From Chitinophaga sp. (GTDB lineage Bacteria; Bacteroidota; Bacteroidia; Chitinophagales; Chitinophagaceae): a DNA stretch of 64,000 nucleotides. A program made the position numbers and the translations under genes. The notes beneath the pieces are model-generated. The model saw only the letters and a program-made list of their open reading frames with translations. It was not told the origin of the DNA and ran no database searches. Within the stretch, counting starts at the first letter, position 1. Each line of letters opens with the position of its first letter. Below are positions 59,201 through 64,000 of this stretch, piece by piece. The DNA lies in contig NZ_JAGHZS010000010.1 in the NCBI RefSeq assembly GCF_017745275.1, positions 186,001 through 250,000 of the forward strand. Reading direction: 5' to 3'.

Positions 59201-60169
59201 GCGCTGCTGGACAATTCGGGGGCCAGGCTGTATAACCATTACGGCCCAACGGAGGCGCATGTGGTAAGTTCCTATGAAGTAACCTCCGGCGACTTCGAAG
59301 ATAGATTACTGCCACCTATTGGTAAGCCTATTAGCAATACCACCTTGTATATACTGGATACCCGCGGAGAATTGGTGGGCAGAGGTATTAGCGGTGAATT
59401 ATACATCGGCGGCGTACAGGTAGCCAACGGGTACCTGAATCAACCGGAACTCACCGCCGCAAAATTTATGGCAGATCCTTTCAGCCAGCATCCGCAGGCA
59501 AGAATGTACCGCACTGGTGACCTCGCCAGGTGGCTGCCGGATGGCAACATAGAATACCTGGGCCGTATAGACGACCAGGTGAAGATCCGCGGTTACCGCA
59601 TAGAACTGGGCGAGATAGAAAGCATCCTGCAACAATGCCCGCTGATAAATCAATCGGTAGTGCTGGCAAAAGCAGATAATAACGGTTTTAAAAGATTGGT
59701 GGCCTACATCGTACCGGAAGGCGCTTTTGATAAGGAAGGTATTCTGTTCTACCTCAGGAGTAAACTGCCGGAGTATATGGTACCATCACTGCTGGTAAGA
59801 CTGGACAAATTACCGCTCACCGCCAATGGCAAGGTAAATAAGAAAATATTACCCGATCCTGCGGCAGAAGAACTACTGACCAACGAATATGTAGCCCCGC
59901 GCAATAAACAGGAAGAAGTGCTGGTAGATATCTGGCAACGGCTGTTAAATGTACCCCGTGTAGGGATTAAAGATAATTTCTTTGATCTGGGAGGACACTC
60001 ACTGCTGACCATGCGGCTGATCTCTGAAATACGGGAGGCATTACAGGTAGAAGTGCCGGTAGCCCTTTTATTCCAGCTGCCTACTATTGAATCATTAAAC
60101 AGGCATCTGAACATTTCTCAGAATGATGTTACTGCCCCTGAAAAGGACTTAAAAACGATCCGGTTATAA
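47237..60169 (+). CDS. Nonribosomal peptide synthetase 2: docking domain plus four C-A-PCP modules
   Basis: NRPS of 4,310 aa continuing the chain from synthetase 1. An N-terminal TubC-type docking domain (about 1-60, LAGIIDLLKEANDRGIRLSF) should receive the tail of the previous protein. Four C-A-PCP modules follow with A pockets DIWEMTADDK (Dab), DIWQLTADDK (Dab-like), DLTKIGHIGK (Asp) and DVQFFAHVVK (Pro). Carrier serines are Ser1087, Ser2143, Ser3198 and Ser4255. No epimerase, methyltransferase or thioesterase is present, so all four residues should stay L unless trans enzymes act. Three of the four C domains depart from HHxxxDG at the Gly. The tail ends LKTIRL, echoing SKTITL of synthetase 1. 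The gene begins 33 bases after the previous stop and ends 35 bases before the next start. Confidence 0.95.
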   Translation: MLDTNLAGIIDLLKEANDRGIRLSFDNDKLLLQMQEEKEIDELLLGKLRDNKEYLIAYFRDHKPADADRALLTGIQPYDRESVRRVPLSYSQERLWFIDQLEGSIQYHVPAIIKLKGALNIAALTHALRSIVSRHEVLRTVLAEDEGVAYQRVQPVDDWSLTITDEILYKENTTALQSFIQSLIALPFDLQQDYMLRAQLVVQGEQEYTLVVVIHHIASDGWSTGIIVKELIALYTAALENRAPNLPALDIQYADYAVWQRNYLSGEVLDRKIDYWKKKLSGVATLQLPVDFTRPVVQSTNGAARRFLLNRELSDELQALSRQQGTTLFMTLLAAFKVLLYRYSGQEDICVGTLIAGRTQQETEGLIGFFLNSLTLRSDVNSHLSFLSLLEQVKQTTLSAYEHQDVPFEKVVEATVKERDLSRNPLYQVMFVMQNVPDEPALQLGNLQLTLEEPEQITSPFDLTLSMEESAEGISGQVVYCTDLFSIETIDRMMVHYELLLQDIVKSPAEKIGALGMLTSREAYQLLVTFNDTVTEYPHEKTLPALFTSRAGQTPEATALVFGERILTYRELEERSNQLAHYLQRKGVTADTLVPVCIERGPEMIIAILGIWKAGGAYVPVDPEYPAARIGYMLEDSNATIVVTSNYGKEKLPVTHDVHIIALDGARQLLDQQRISVPVPAPLPHHLAYVIYTSGSTGKPKGVMVEHRGMLNHLYAKINDLFVNDKTKLAFNASYTFDISVWQMFAALVCGGQTIIYPEELIFQPAAFIRRVDADGITILELVPSYLASLLQEDTGVRFAKLEYLMVTGEAVSQPLLKQWFEHPQFGTIPVVNAYGPTEASDDICHHIMRNTPDGLNVPLGKPVQNLHLYILNDVLQLCPVGIAGEICVSGVGVSRGYLNREALTAEKFIRDPFSPDAGTRMYRTGDLGRWLPDGTIEYLGRIDEQVKIRGFRIELGEVESVLQQCPLVNQAVVQAKADNDGIKKLIGYIVPNGPFYRDDILHYLEDKLPEFMIPSLLMEMEKLPLTANGKINRQALPDPDASLLMTATYVAPRNETEELITRIWQQLLGIERVGIYDNFFNIGGHSLLAMRLVAAIRRELDTELTIKSLFLYPTVAGLAAHVLSSGKGVQLPPVEAVERPAHIPLSYSQERLWFIDQLEEGSVQYHLPAILRLEGKLNRTALAYALQSIVSRHEVLRTVIATTEGIPYQLIREVTDWEMIITDDPVYREDADMLESHIIDLINAPFDLSAGYMLRANLVVLEEETHLLVVVIHHIASDLWSAGIIIKELAERYAAYVEDRVPPLVALPLQYADYAIWERTWLAGEVLEKKLQYWKDKLSGVATLNLPTDYVRPAIQRIDGAGRKFLLGKELSEQLKAFSYEQGTTLFMTLLAAFKVLLYRYSGQGDICVGTPVAGRTQRETEGLIGFFVNTLALRSDLHGDPVFLSLLQQVKQTTLGAYDHQEVPFEKVVEVVVAERSLSRTPLFQVMFDLQSTPEEQHLHLHDLQVSLQEAERTTAQFDLNFSISDSKEGIGGYVTWSVDLFREDTIARMITHFESLLAAIVTLPASRISALNMLTPEETRQLLYTFNDTAVPYPTDKTFVDLFTQQVADTPEAIALVFEDTQLTYRELDVLSNKLAHHLIHKGVKADTLVPICIERSLNMIIGVLGIMKAGGAYVPVDPESPASRISYMLTDSNAQLIVTSSYAKEKIPVGTTADFILLDAEAATIEQQPGTPPAVWVLPHHLAYMIYTSGSTGRPKGVLVEHLGMLNHLLAMVDEFGMDNNAVVAFTASYTFDISVWQMLNAFICGGRTIIYPQQLILHPAALIADADKQQVTLLQLVPSYLTAVLHDHTDVTLSALQYLLVTGEAVTRQLLQEWFSHPRFGKIPVVNAYGPAEASDDVSFYYMYEAPAAANIPVGSPIQNLQIYILDKEEQLCPLGIPGEICVAGIGVARGYLNLKELTAQKFVADPFRPGQRMYKTGDLGKWLPDGNIEFLGRMDDQVKIRGHRIELGEVESVIAESGWVQQVVVVAKPDHKGHQRLVGYVVPGELYDKAAMLDFVKERLPEYMVPVLMELEKLPLTPNGKIDKHALPEPAADGQLQRSYTAPRNRLEQVLAGNWQELLGIQQVGIYDNFFELGGHSLMAMRLMSVLRREVGVELPVKCLFLYPTVAELADWLQEQVPDKSTQLPVVKAYSRPPHIPLSYSQERLWFIDRLEGSIHYHITEALRLKGNLNIAALAYALQMIVQRHEVLRTVIREEGGVPYQRIMEREWQLAVVDEPVYKKDPAVLQAYVKSLMETPFDLSEDHMMRAHLIVQAENEYLLVLVIHHIAADAWSAAIIVNEVMEWYAAYTEGRTAQLAPMEIQFADYAIWQRNYLSGAVLDKKLDYWKNKLAGITPLALPTDYVRPATQTTHGGSILFHIDPVLQTQLLSLAQQEGVTIYMLLLAAFKVLLYRYSNQTDISVGCSTAARPQEEIENLIGFFINTLTLRSDLDNRPAFTTLLQQVKATTLDAYEYQDVPFEKVVEAVAKDRDPSRSPLFQAMFVMQNVPGDDNLRLGDVVWSGEKVEITTAKFDLTFFVADEATGLHVNAVYRSDLFTEDTIVRMGAHYVQLLEAIAANPAQEIDALPMLSSSEEGQLQKTLTHPAVSYPQDKTFIDLFAEQAALTPQATAVAFENTQLTYQELDERATQLAHYLHAKGIRKGSLVPLYIERSAAMIVGIIGIGKAGAAYVPIDPDFPLDRVSFILEDTAAKVVVSNGAGKVQLGKGIAAEVIALDEDQHLISEVNTQNTLTLPAPKDLLYVIYTSGSTGNPKGVMVTHRNLVDYLYGLKAALPVAECRSFGLLSSIATDLGNTVLFTPLIQGGTLHVFSKERISDGELLYDYFSVNPIDCIKIVASHWKALSASGRLLLPEKLLIFGGEALETAVVKSIRAYGSRCTIVNHYGPTETTIGKLLHVVNDNTEYGHHIPIGKPFSNTGVYVLNPAGKLCPVGVPGELYIGGDGVAAGYLNNKDLTESRFVTAPFAGAVASKLYRTGDLVKLLPDGNILFAGRIDDQVKIRGYRVELGEIEKVLLRSELVDQAVVVARGDDGGSKRLIGYVIADETLDRHAIAAWLTEHLPDYMIPSALVVLDSFPLLANGKVDKKSLPDPDFSAAADGYVAPETPLQQVLANTWSALLEVEKVGLHDDFFALGGHSLLAIRLVSAIRKALGVEVAIGDIFDYPTIALLSDRLSGNTDVLLTPPLAPEARPEHIPLSYSQERLWFIHQLEGSVQYHVPIVLRMKGALQPDALEYALRSTVNRHEVLRTVIAQEGGTAYQRILDRDQWELTIVDGRQYADDPQELKAFITTLTDQPFDLAADHLLRAHLVTLPEDEYILVLTLHHLVSDEWSHGLLVQEFAEQYGAFVHGFVPQLPALPVQYADYAIWQRKYLSGEVLEKKLDYWKDKLAGVTALHFSADFTRPAVQSTRGAFRSFHINKEIADHLLQLSQEQGSTLFMTLLTAFKVLLYRYTGQTDICVGTPVSGRTQQEVESLIGFFVNTLALRSDLSDNPSFTTLLQEVRTTILRAYDHQDVPFEKIVEAVVRHRDLSSNPIFQVMFVWETKETASPYLSKVQLLPEAITHTSSKFDLTFFASENHDGLQVNIEYCTDLFKEETIRQLFAHFEELLRSITISPAARIDTLSLMGEQERDHLLSSLNATDVKYPAVKSLMELFAAQVTKHPDAIAVVLGGEQLTYRELDEHSGRLATYLRSQGVVTGSLVPVCIERSLNMIVGIWGILKAGGTYVPIDPEYPPARIQYMIADTCGRVILTSSYCVEKVNGQQGVTIIEIDTQWEQIVAQPVRETNNITPAFLAYVIYTSGTTGNPKGVEMPASAMVNLLLWQQGQMDTTVSKRVLQFASLNFDVSFQEIFSSLCLGHTLFLIEEETRRDTGELLRQIRNHRINYLFLPYVVLKSIADYAKAMSLYPASLDIIFTAGEQLRLSADIKALLDNSGARLYNHYGPTEAHVVSSYEVTSGDFEDRLLPPIGKPISNTTLYILDTRGELVGRGISGELYIGGVQVANGYLNQPELTAAKFMADPFSQHPQARMYRTGDLARWLPDGNIEYLGRIDDQVKIRGYRIELGEIESILQQCPLINQSVVLAKADNNGFKRLVAYIVPEGAFDKEGILFYLRSKLPEYMVPSLLVRLDKLPLTANGKVNKKILPDPAAEELLTNEYVAPRNKQEEVLVDIWQRLLNVPRVGIKDNFFDLGGHSLLTMRLISEIREALQVEVPVALLFQLPTIESLNRHLNISQNDVTAPEKDLKTIRL
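47470..50620 (+). other. NRPS module 4: C-A-PCP, Dab predicted
   Basis: C4 has an intact HHIASDGW. The A pocket DIWEMTADDK is identical to that of module 3, but here the A7 and A8 cores are normal (YRTGDL, KIRGFRIELGE). PCP4 Ser1087 lies in IGGHSLLAM. Confidence 0.78.
50640..53790 (+). other. NRPS module 5: C-A-PCP, Dab-like residue
   Basis: C5 has HHIASDLW, with Leu1280 in place of the usual Gly. The A pocket reads DIWQLTADDK. Compared with the Dab-type pockets next to it, position 278 is Gln instead of Glu, so the residue is probably Dab or a close relative. PCP5 Ser2143 lies in LGGHSLMAM. Confidence 0.65.
53820..56950 (+). other. NRPS module 6: C-A-PCP, Asp predicted
   Basis: C6 has HHIAADAW, with Ala2336 in place of Gly. 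The A pocket DLTKIGHIGK is identical to module 2 and the two A domains share long identical DNA blocks. PCP6 Ser3198 lies in LGGHSLLAI. Confidence 0.83.
56201..56244 (+). repeat. 44-bp identical block in A6 (partner in A2)
   Basis: Exact copy of 43232-43275, about 13 kb apart in direct orientation. Such blocks allow homologous recombination between modules 2 and 6, which would delete or duplicate four modules. Confidence 0.75.
56980..60120 (+). other. NRPS module 7: C-A-PCP, Pro predicted
   Basis: C7 has HHLVSDEW, with Glu3390 in place of Gly. The A pocket reads DVQFFAHVVK, near the Pro codes DVQLIAHVVK and DVQFIAHVVK, and the surrounding FTAGEQLR and HYGPTEAHVV motifs are typical of Pro-type A domains. 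The A3 core is TSGTTGNPKG, with Thr for Ser. PCP7 Ser4255 lies in LGGHSLLTM. Confidence 0.72.
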
Positions 60170-60204
60170 TCGGGTACCCCATTAACCTACTAAAATCATG
60201 AATC

Positions 60205-63200
60205 ATGTCTGATCATACTTTGATTAACGTAATAGCGCTGCTGGAACGCGCCAATGAGGATGGAATTAAAATATCCCTGGAAGAGAACGAGCTGATTGTG
60301 CAGGTAGAAAAGGAACGTGAAATAGACGGATTGTTTTTGGATGAGCTGAGAAATCATAAAACACATTTAATAGCTTACCTGAAATCCTCCAGGCAGGGTG
60401 CCGGCGACAATACACCTGGCGGCAGGATAGATCCGGAGCGCAGAAAAGCATTGCAGGTCATCCCGCTTTCGTTTAGCCAGGAACGTTTGTGGTTTATTGA
60501 CCAGCTGGAAGGGAGCGTGCCTTATCATATACCTACGGTATTGCGCCTGAAAGGAAAGCTGGACCGTGATGCGTTGCAGCATGCTTTACTCACCATCGTG
60601 AACCGGCATGAGGTACTGCGTACCGTGATCAGGCAACGTGGCGGAGTAGCCTATCAGCATATCCTGGCGCCGGATTTATGGCAATTGGCTATTGTAGACG
60701 AACCGGGATATATTTCCGATGAGGCAGCCTTGAAGGACTATATAAAATTATTGATTGACACCCCGTTTGACCTGGCCGCAGATCATATGCTGCGGGCTCA
60801 CCTGATCATCCTGGGCGCAGAAGAACATATACTGGAAGTTACGCTGCATCATATAGCCTCTGATGGCTGGTCTGCCGGCATTATTGTGCAGGAATTACTG
60901 GAATTGTACAGTGCTCACCTGGAAAACCGTACACCGCAGCTGGCAGCCCTGGAGCTGCAGTATGCGGATTTCGCTATCTGGCAGCAGGAGCATCTTTCCG
61001 GCGCTGTGTTGGAAGAACAGCTGGGCTACTGGAAACAAAAGCTTACGGGCGTAGCGCCGTTGCAGTTACCGCTTGATTTTCCACGTCCACCCATACAAAG
61101 CGCCAGGGGTGCCGCTACCAGTTATAAGCTGGATGAAGCTTTATTACAGCAACTGCGCACCTTGTCGCGGCAACAGGGAACCACTTTGTTTATGACGCTG
61201 CTGGCGGCTTTTAAAGTATTACTGTATCGCTACAGCGGCCAGGAAGATATTTGTGTAGGTAGCCCCATTGCTGGTAGAACACGTAAAGAAATTGAAGGGC
61301 TGATCGGCTTTTTTGTCAATACACTTGTACTGCGTGACGACCTGGGCAATAATCCTGCATTCACTGATTTACTGCAACAGGTAAAGCAAACTACACTCAG
61401 CGCTTATGACCACCAGGATGTGCCTTTTGAGAAAATTGTAGATGCAGTTATTGAAAACAGGGACCAAAGCAGACCGCCGTTGTTCCAGGTGGCATTCGTA
61501 TTACAGAATATGCCTGAAATACCTGATCTAAGGCTGGGCGATGTACAGTTCTCCCCGGTACAAACAGCGCAGGATATGGCCCGTTATGATATGACGGTGA
61601 CTACGGAAGAAGGTCATGATGGTTTGTCCATCAGCGTGGAATATTGTATTGACCTGTTCACCAAATCAACCATCGATCGTATGATGGGACATTTTAAACA
61701 GCTGCTCCGTTCTATCGCCAACGCACCAGCCACCAGGATTGGTTCTTTGCTGCTGTTAAGCGAAGCAGAAGAACAACAATTGCTGTATGATTTCAACAAT
61801 ACCACAACGGACTATCCCGCCACCGAAACCATTGCCGGTATTTTTGCTGCCCATGCAGCCAATACTCCGGACGCCACCGCCGTAGTGTATGGCAATACAT
61901 CCATGACCTATCGGGAGCTGGACGAAAGATCCAACCAACTGGCACACTACCTGCATGGTAAAGGCGTAAAGGCAGAAACACTGGTACCCATATGTATAGA
62001 CCGTTCACTGGAAATGATCGTTAGTATATTGGGTATTCTGAAGGCCGGCGGCGCTTATGTGCCCATCGATCCCGAATACCCGCTGGACAGGATCAATTAT
62101 ATGCTGGCGGATACCGGTGCCACTATTATTCTTACCAATGAAAATATTATCGCGAAACTGAGAAGCACCACGCATGCAGTCAGTATCGTAACGCTGGATA
62201 ATGATGATATTATAGGAGGATATCCTAAAACTGCCCTGGCAACGGATATCAGCGCTACACAGCTGGCATATGTGATTTATACTTCAGGGTCAACCGGCCA
62301 CCCGAAAGGTGTGCTGGCCACACAACAATCGCTCATCAACCTTATCCACTGCCAGAGTAAAGTATATAATATCACGAAAGAAGAACGCATCCTGCTATTA
62401 TCTAATTATATTTTTGATGCTTCCGTAGAGCAGATATTTTTTGCTTTGCTGAATGGCGTAGCACTGGTATTGGTGGATACCGATGTACAATTAGACATGG
62501 CATTGTTTGAGCAGTTCCTGACCGATCAACAGGTTACGCATATAGAGGCTACGCCCAGTTTCCTGGTGAATGTGAAACCCGGCAGGTATGGAGGCCTTAA
62601 AAGGATTGTGTCTGGTGGAGAGCTTTGCCGCAAAGTATTTGCAGAGAAATGGACCGGGCTGGTAGACTTTTATAACATCTACGGACCTACGGAAGCGACT
62701 ATTTCGGCGATCGCCTATCATTATACCGCAGATAATGCCGGCTACGCAGAGGCACTGCCCATAGGCCGCCCGCTGGCTAACGTACAGGTATACCTGTTAG
62801 ATAGTCATGGTAACCCTGTTCCTGTTGGCGTTACTGGTGAACTGCATATCGGTGGTGTGGGGCTTACCCGCGGCTATTTAAAACGACCGGAGTTAACCAG
62901 TGCAAAATTTGTCAGCAATCCTTTCAGTAATAACCTGGGAGCCAGTATGTATAAAACCGGTGACCTGGCAAAGTGGCTGCCGGATGGTAACATTGAATAC
63001 CTCGGAAGAGTGGATGACCAGGTAAAGATCCGCGGTTTCCGTATTGAATTGGGAGAAATAGAAAATATTCTGCAACAATCTGACTTCGTAAGCCAGGTAG
63101 CTGTGCTGGCCAAAGGAGAGGATAGTACTAAGCGCCTCGTAGCCTACGTAGTACCAGCGGATGAATTTAACCCGGATGAGATATTAGCCTATGGCAAGAA

Positions 63201-64000
63201 GCTGTTGCCGGAATATATGCTGCCAGCATTGATCGTAGAATTACAAAGTATGCCGCTAACCCCGGGCGGTAAAGTGGACCGTAAAGCCTTACCCGACCCG
63301 GATGTAATGGGTGCGCAGAAAGGCACCTGGCTGGCGCCGCGCAATCCCGTAGAACAAAAAGTAGCGGAGATATTTGAAACAGTGCTGGAAGTAAGTGGTG
63401 TGGGAGTATACGATGACTTCTTCAAGTTGGGGGGAGACTCCATCCTGGTGATTACGCTGGTAACACACCTGCGTGACGCTTTTGAACAGGATATTAAATT
63501 GTTTGAAGTATACGGAACACCAACGGTAGAGCAGATTGCACGGATGGTAGCACAGCCGGAAGCCGTAGCTGTCAGCACAAATGATGAATACACTGCTGTA
63601 GAATCCGAAATAACGGCGTTAAAAAATGAAGTGCTGAAAGTACGCGCAGACGCTGCACTGATAGAAGACATCTACCCGATGAGTGATATCCAGAGCGGGA
63701 TGGTATATGCTTCTTTAGTAAACCCGGAATTGGGCATTTACCATGATCAGATGGGGCATCTGCTCACCAAAGGATTGGATCCGGTGGTGCTGGAAAAGGC
63801 ATTGTCTATGATGGCGCAAAAGCATGCTATCCTGAGAACCACATTTGACCTGCATTCCCACACGGAAGGATTGCAGATTGTATATAAGGAAATACCTGTT
63901 AAGGTGGATTATCTCGACTATGGTCATCTGACGGATGATGAAGCGAAAATACAGATCGATAACTACCTGAAGGAGGAACGTACACGCCCCCTGCAAATGG
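60205..64000 (+). CDS. Nonribosomal peptide synthetase 3, 5' part (docking-C-A-PCP-C...)
   Basis: Open frame from the ATG at 60205 to the right edge (1,265 codons, no stop), so the gene is cut by the window. A TubC-type docking domain occupies about 1-62 (LINVIALLERANEDGIKISL). C8 has HHIASDGW (His215, His216, Asp220). The A pocket reads DAEEVGIISK, which I cannot assign. PCP8 has Ser1079 in LGGDSILVI. A charged, helical linker (about 1,125-1,150) leads into a further C domain starting IYPMSDIQSGMVYASLVNP. An ATG at 60198 is out of frame and stops after four codons, so 60205 is the start. It continues the peptide beyond Pro. Confidence 0.93.
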   Translation, partial: MSDHTLINVIALLERANEDGIKISLEENELIVQVEKEREIDGLFLDELRNHKTHLIAYLKSSRQGAGDNTPGGRIDPERRKALQVIPLSFSQERLWFIDQLEGSVPYHIPTVLRLKGKLDRDALQHALLTIVNRHEVLRTVIRQRGGVAYQHILAPDLWQLAIVDEPGYISDEAALKDYIKLLIDTPFDLAADHMLRAHLIILGAEEHILEVTLHHIASDGWSAGIIVQELLELYSAHLENRTPQLAALELQYADFAIWQQEHLSGAVLEEQLGYWKQKLTGVAPLQLPLDFPRPPIQSARGAATSYKLDEALLQQLRTLSRQQGTTLFMTLLAAFKVLLYRYSGQEDICVGSPIAGRTRKEIEGLIGFFVNTLVLRDDLGNNPAFTDLLQQVKQTTLSAYDHQDVPFEKIVDAVIENRDQSRPPLFQVAFVLQNMPEIPDLRLGDVQFSPVQTAQDMARYDMTVTTEEGHDGLSISVEYCIDLFTKSTIDRMMGHFKQLLRSIANAPATRIGSLLLLSEAEEQQLLYDFNNTTTDYPATETIAGIFAAHAANTPDATAVVYGNTSMTYRELDERSNQLAHYLHGKGVKAETLVPICIDRSLEMIVSILGILKAGGAYVPIDPEYPLDRINYMLADTGATIILTNENIIAKLRSTTHAVSIVTLDNDDIIGGYPKTALATDISATQLAYVIYTSGSTGHPKGVLATQQSLINLIHCQSKVYNITKEERILLLSNYIFDASVEQIFFALLNGVALVLVDTDVQLDMALFEQFLTDQQVTHIEATPSFLVNVKPGRYGGLKRIVSGGELCRKVFAEKWTGLVDFYNIYGPTEATISAIAYHYTADNAGYAEALPIGRPLANVQVYLLDSHGNPVPVGVTGELHIGGVGLTRGYLKRPELTSAKFVSNPFSNNLGASMYKTGDLAKWLPDGNIEYLGRVDDQVKIRGFRIELGEIENILQQSDFVSQVAVLAKGEDSTKRLVAYVVPADEFNPDEILAYGKKLLPEYMLPALIVELQSMPLTPGGKVDRKALPDPDVMGAQKGTWLAPRNPVEQKVAEIFETVLEVSGVGVYDDFFKLGGDSILVITLVTHLRDAFEQDIKLFEVYGTPTVEQIARMVAQPEAVAVSTNDEYTAVESEITALKNEVLKVRADAALIEDIYPMSDIQSGMVYASLVNPELGIYHDQMGHLLTKGLDPVVLEKALSMMAQKHAILRTTFDLHSHTEGLQIVYKEIPVKVDYLDYGHLTDDEAKIQIDNYLKEERTRPLQM
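60450..63550 (+). other. NRPS module 8: C-A-PCP, substrate unassigned
   Basis: C8 is LCL-like with an intact active-site motif. The A-domain pocket DAEEVGIISK has acidic residues at positions 239 and 278, which would suit a basic side chain, but I know no close match. The LGGDSI form of PCP8 often precedes an E domain, yet a C domain follows directly. Confidence 0.6.

Noticed and set aside
36300..60120. Recurring near-identical stretches read as an insertion or repeat element
   Set aside because: They encode conserved C- and A-domain motifs in phase with each module, so they are module homology and not mobile DNA.
1..64000. CRISPR arrays, tRNA or rRNA genes, transposase genes
   Set aside because: None recognised on either strand by reading; no spacer-repeat pattern or transposase motif was seen.

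Overview
The window looks like chromosomal DNA of a Bacteroidota bacterium, most likely a Chitinophaga-type member of the Chitinophagaceae. The grounds are two SusC/SusD outer-membrane import pairs, a FecR-type anti-sigma factor, a one-protein hybrid two-component regulator, a GldF/GldG-like ABC transporter and weak Shine-Dalgarno signals. The genus is an inference from gene content, not from a marker gene.

Region 1 (about 1-9,960, plus strand): a FecR-like anti-sigma factor, a SusC receptor with an STN signalling domain, a SusD lipoprotein, and a closely spaced ABC ATPase and fused permease/GldG-like protein, closed by a strong terminator hairpin. This reads as a sigma/anti-sigma controlled import locus. 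Region 2 (about 10,000-20,500, minus strand): a decayed fragment of a secreted protein, then a second SusD and SusC pair and a hybrid two-component regulator that probably controls them. A 23-bp near-repeat lies about 270 bp upstream of both the regulator and this susC. Region 3 (20,500-25,430): a short peptide gene ending inside a three-unit 57-bp tandem repeat of hairpins, a tandem NTF2-like protein, an HExxH metalloprotease, a TetR-like remnant, an alpha/beta hydrolase and a bacilliredoxin.

Region 4 (26,024 to the right edge, plus strand, more than half of the window) is a lipopeptide biosynthetic cluster. It starts with an EctB-type 2,4-diaminobutyrate aminotransferase and a CmlA-type diiron beta-hydroxylase. 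Three collinear megasynthases follow. The first (about 5,900 aa) is FAAL-ACP-KS-AT-ACP-aminotransferase, then C-A-PCP-E, C-A-PCP and C-A-PCP. The second (4,310 aa) has a TubC-type docking domain and four C-A-PCP modules. The third has another docking domain and C-A-PCP-C, and runs off the window.

I read the A-domain specificity pockets by hand alignment to GrsA. They suggest: beta-amino fatty acyl, D-aromatic (Phe/Tyr), Asp, Dab, Dab, Dab-like, Asp, Pro, an unassigned residue, and more beyond the window. The aminotransferase gene would supply the Dab, and the CmlA-like enzyme would hydroxylate a carrier-bound residue. The initiation logic resembles iturin/mycosubtilin synthetases, but with the acyltransferase in cis. 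The predicted product is an amphiphilic beta-amino lipopeptide. No thioesterase, exporter or cluster regulator is visible inside the window. All coordinates of domains inside the megasynthases are approximate (about 10-20 residues).
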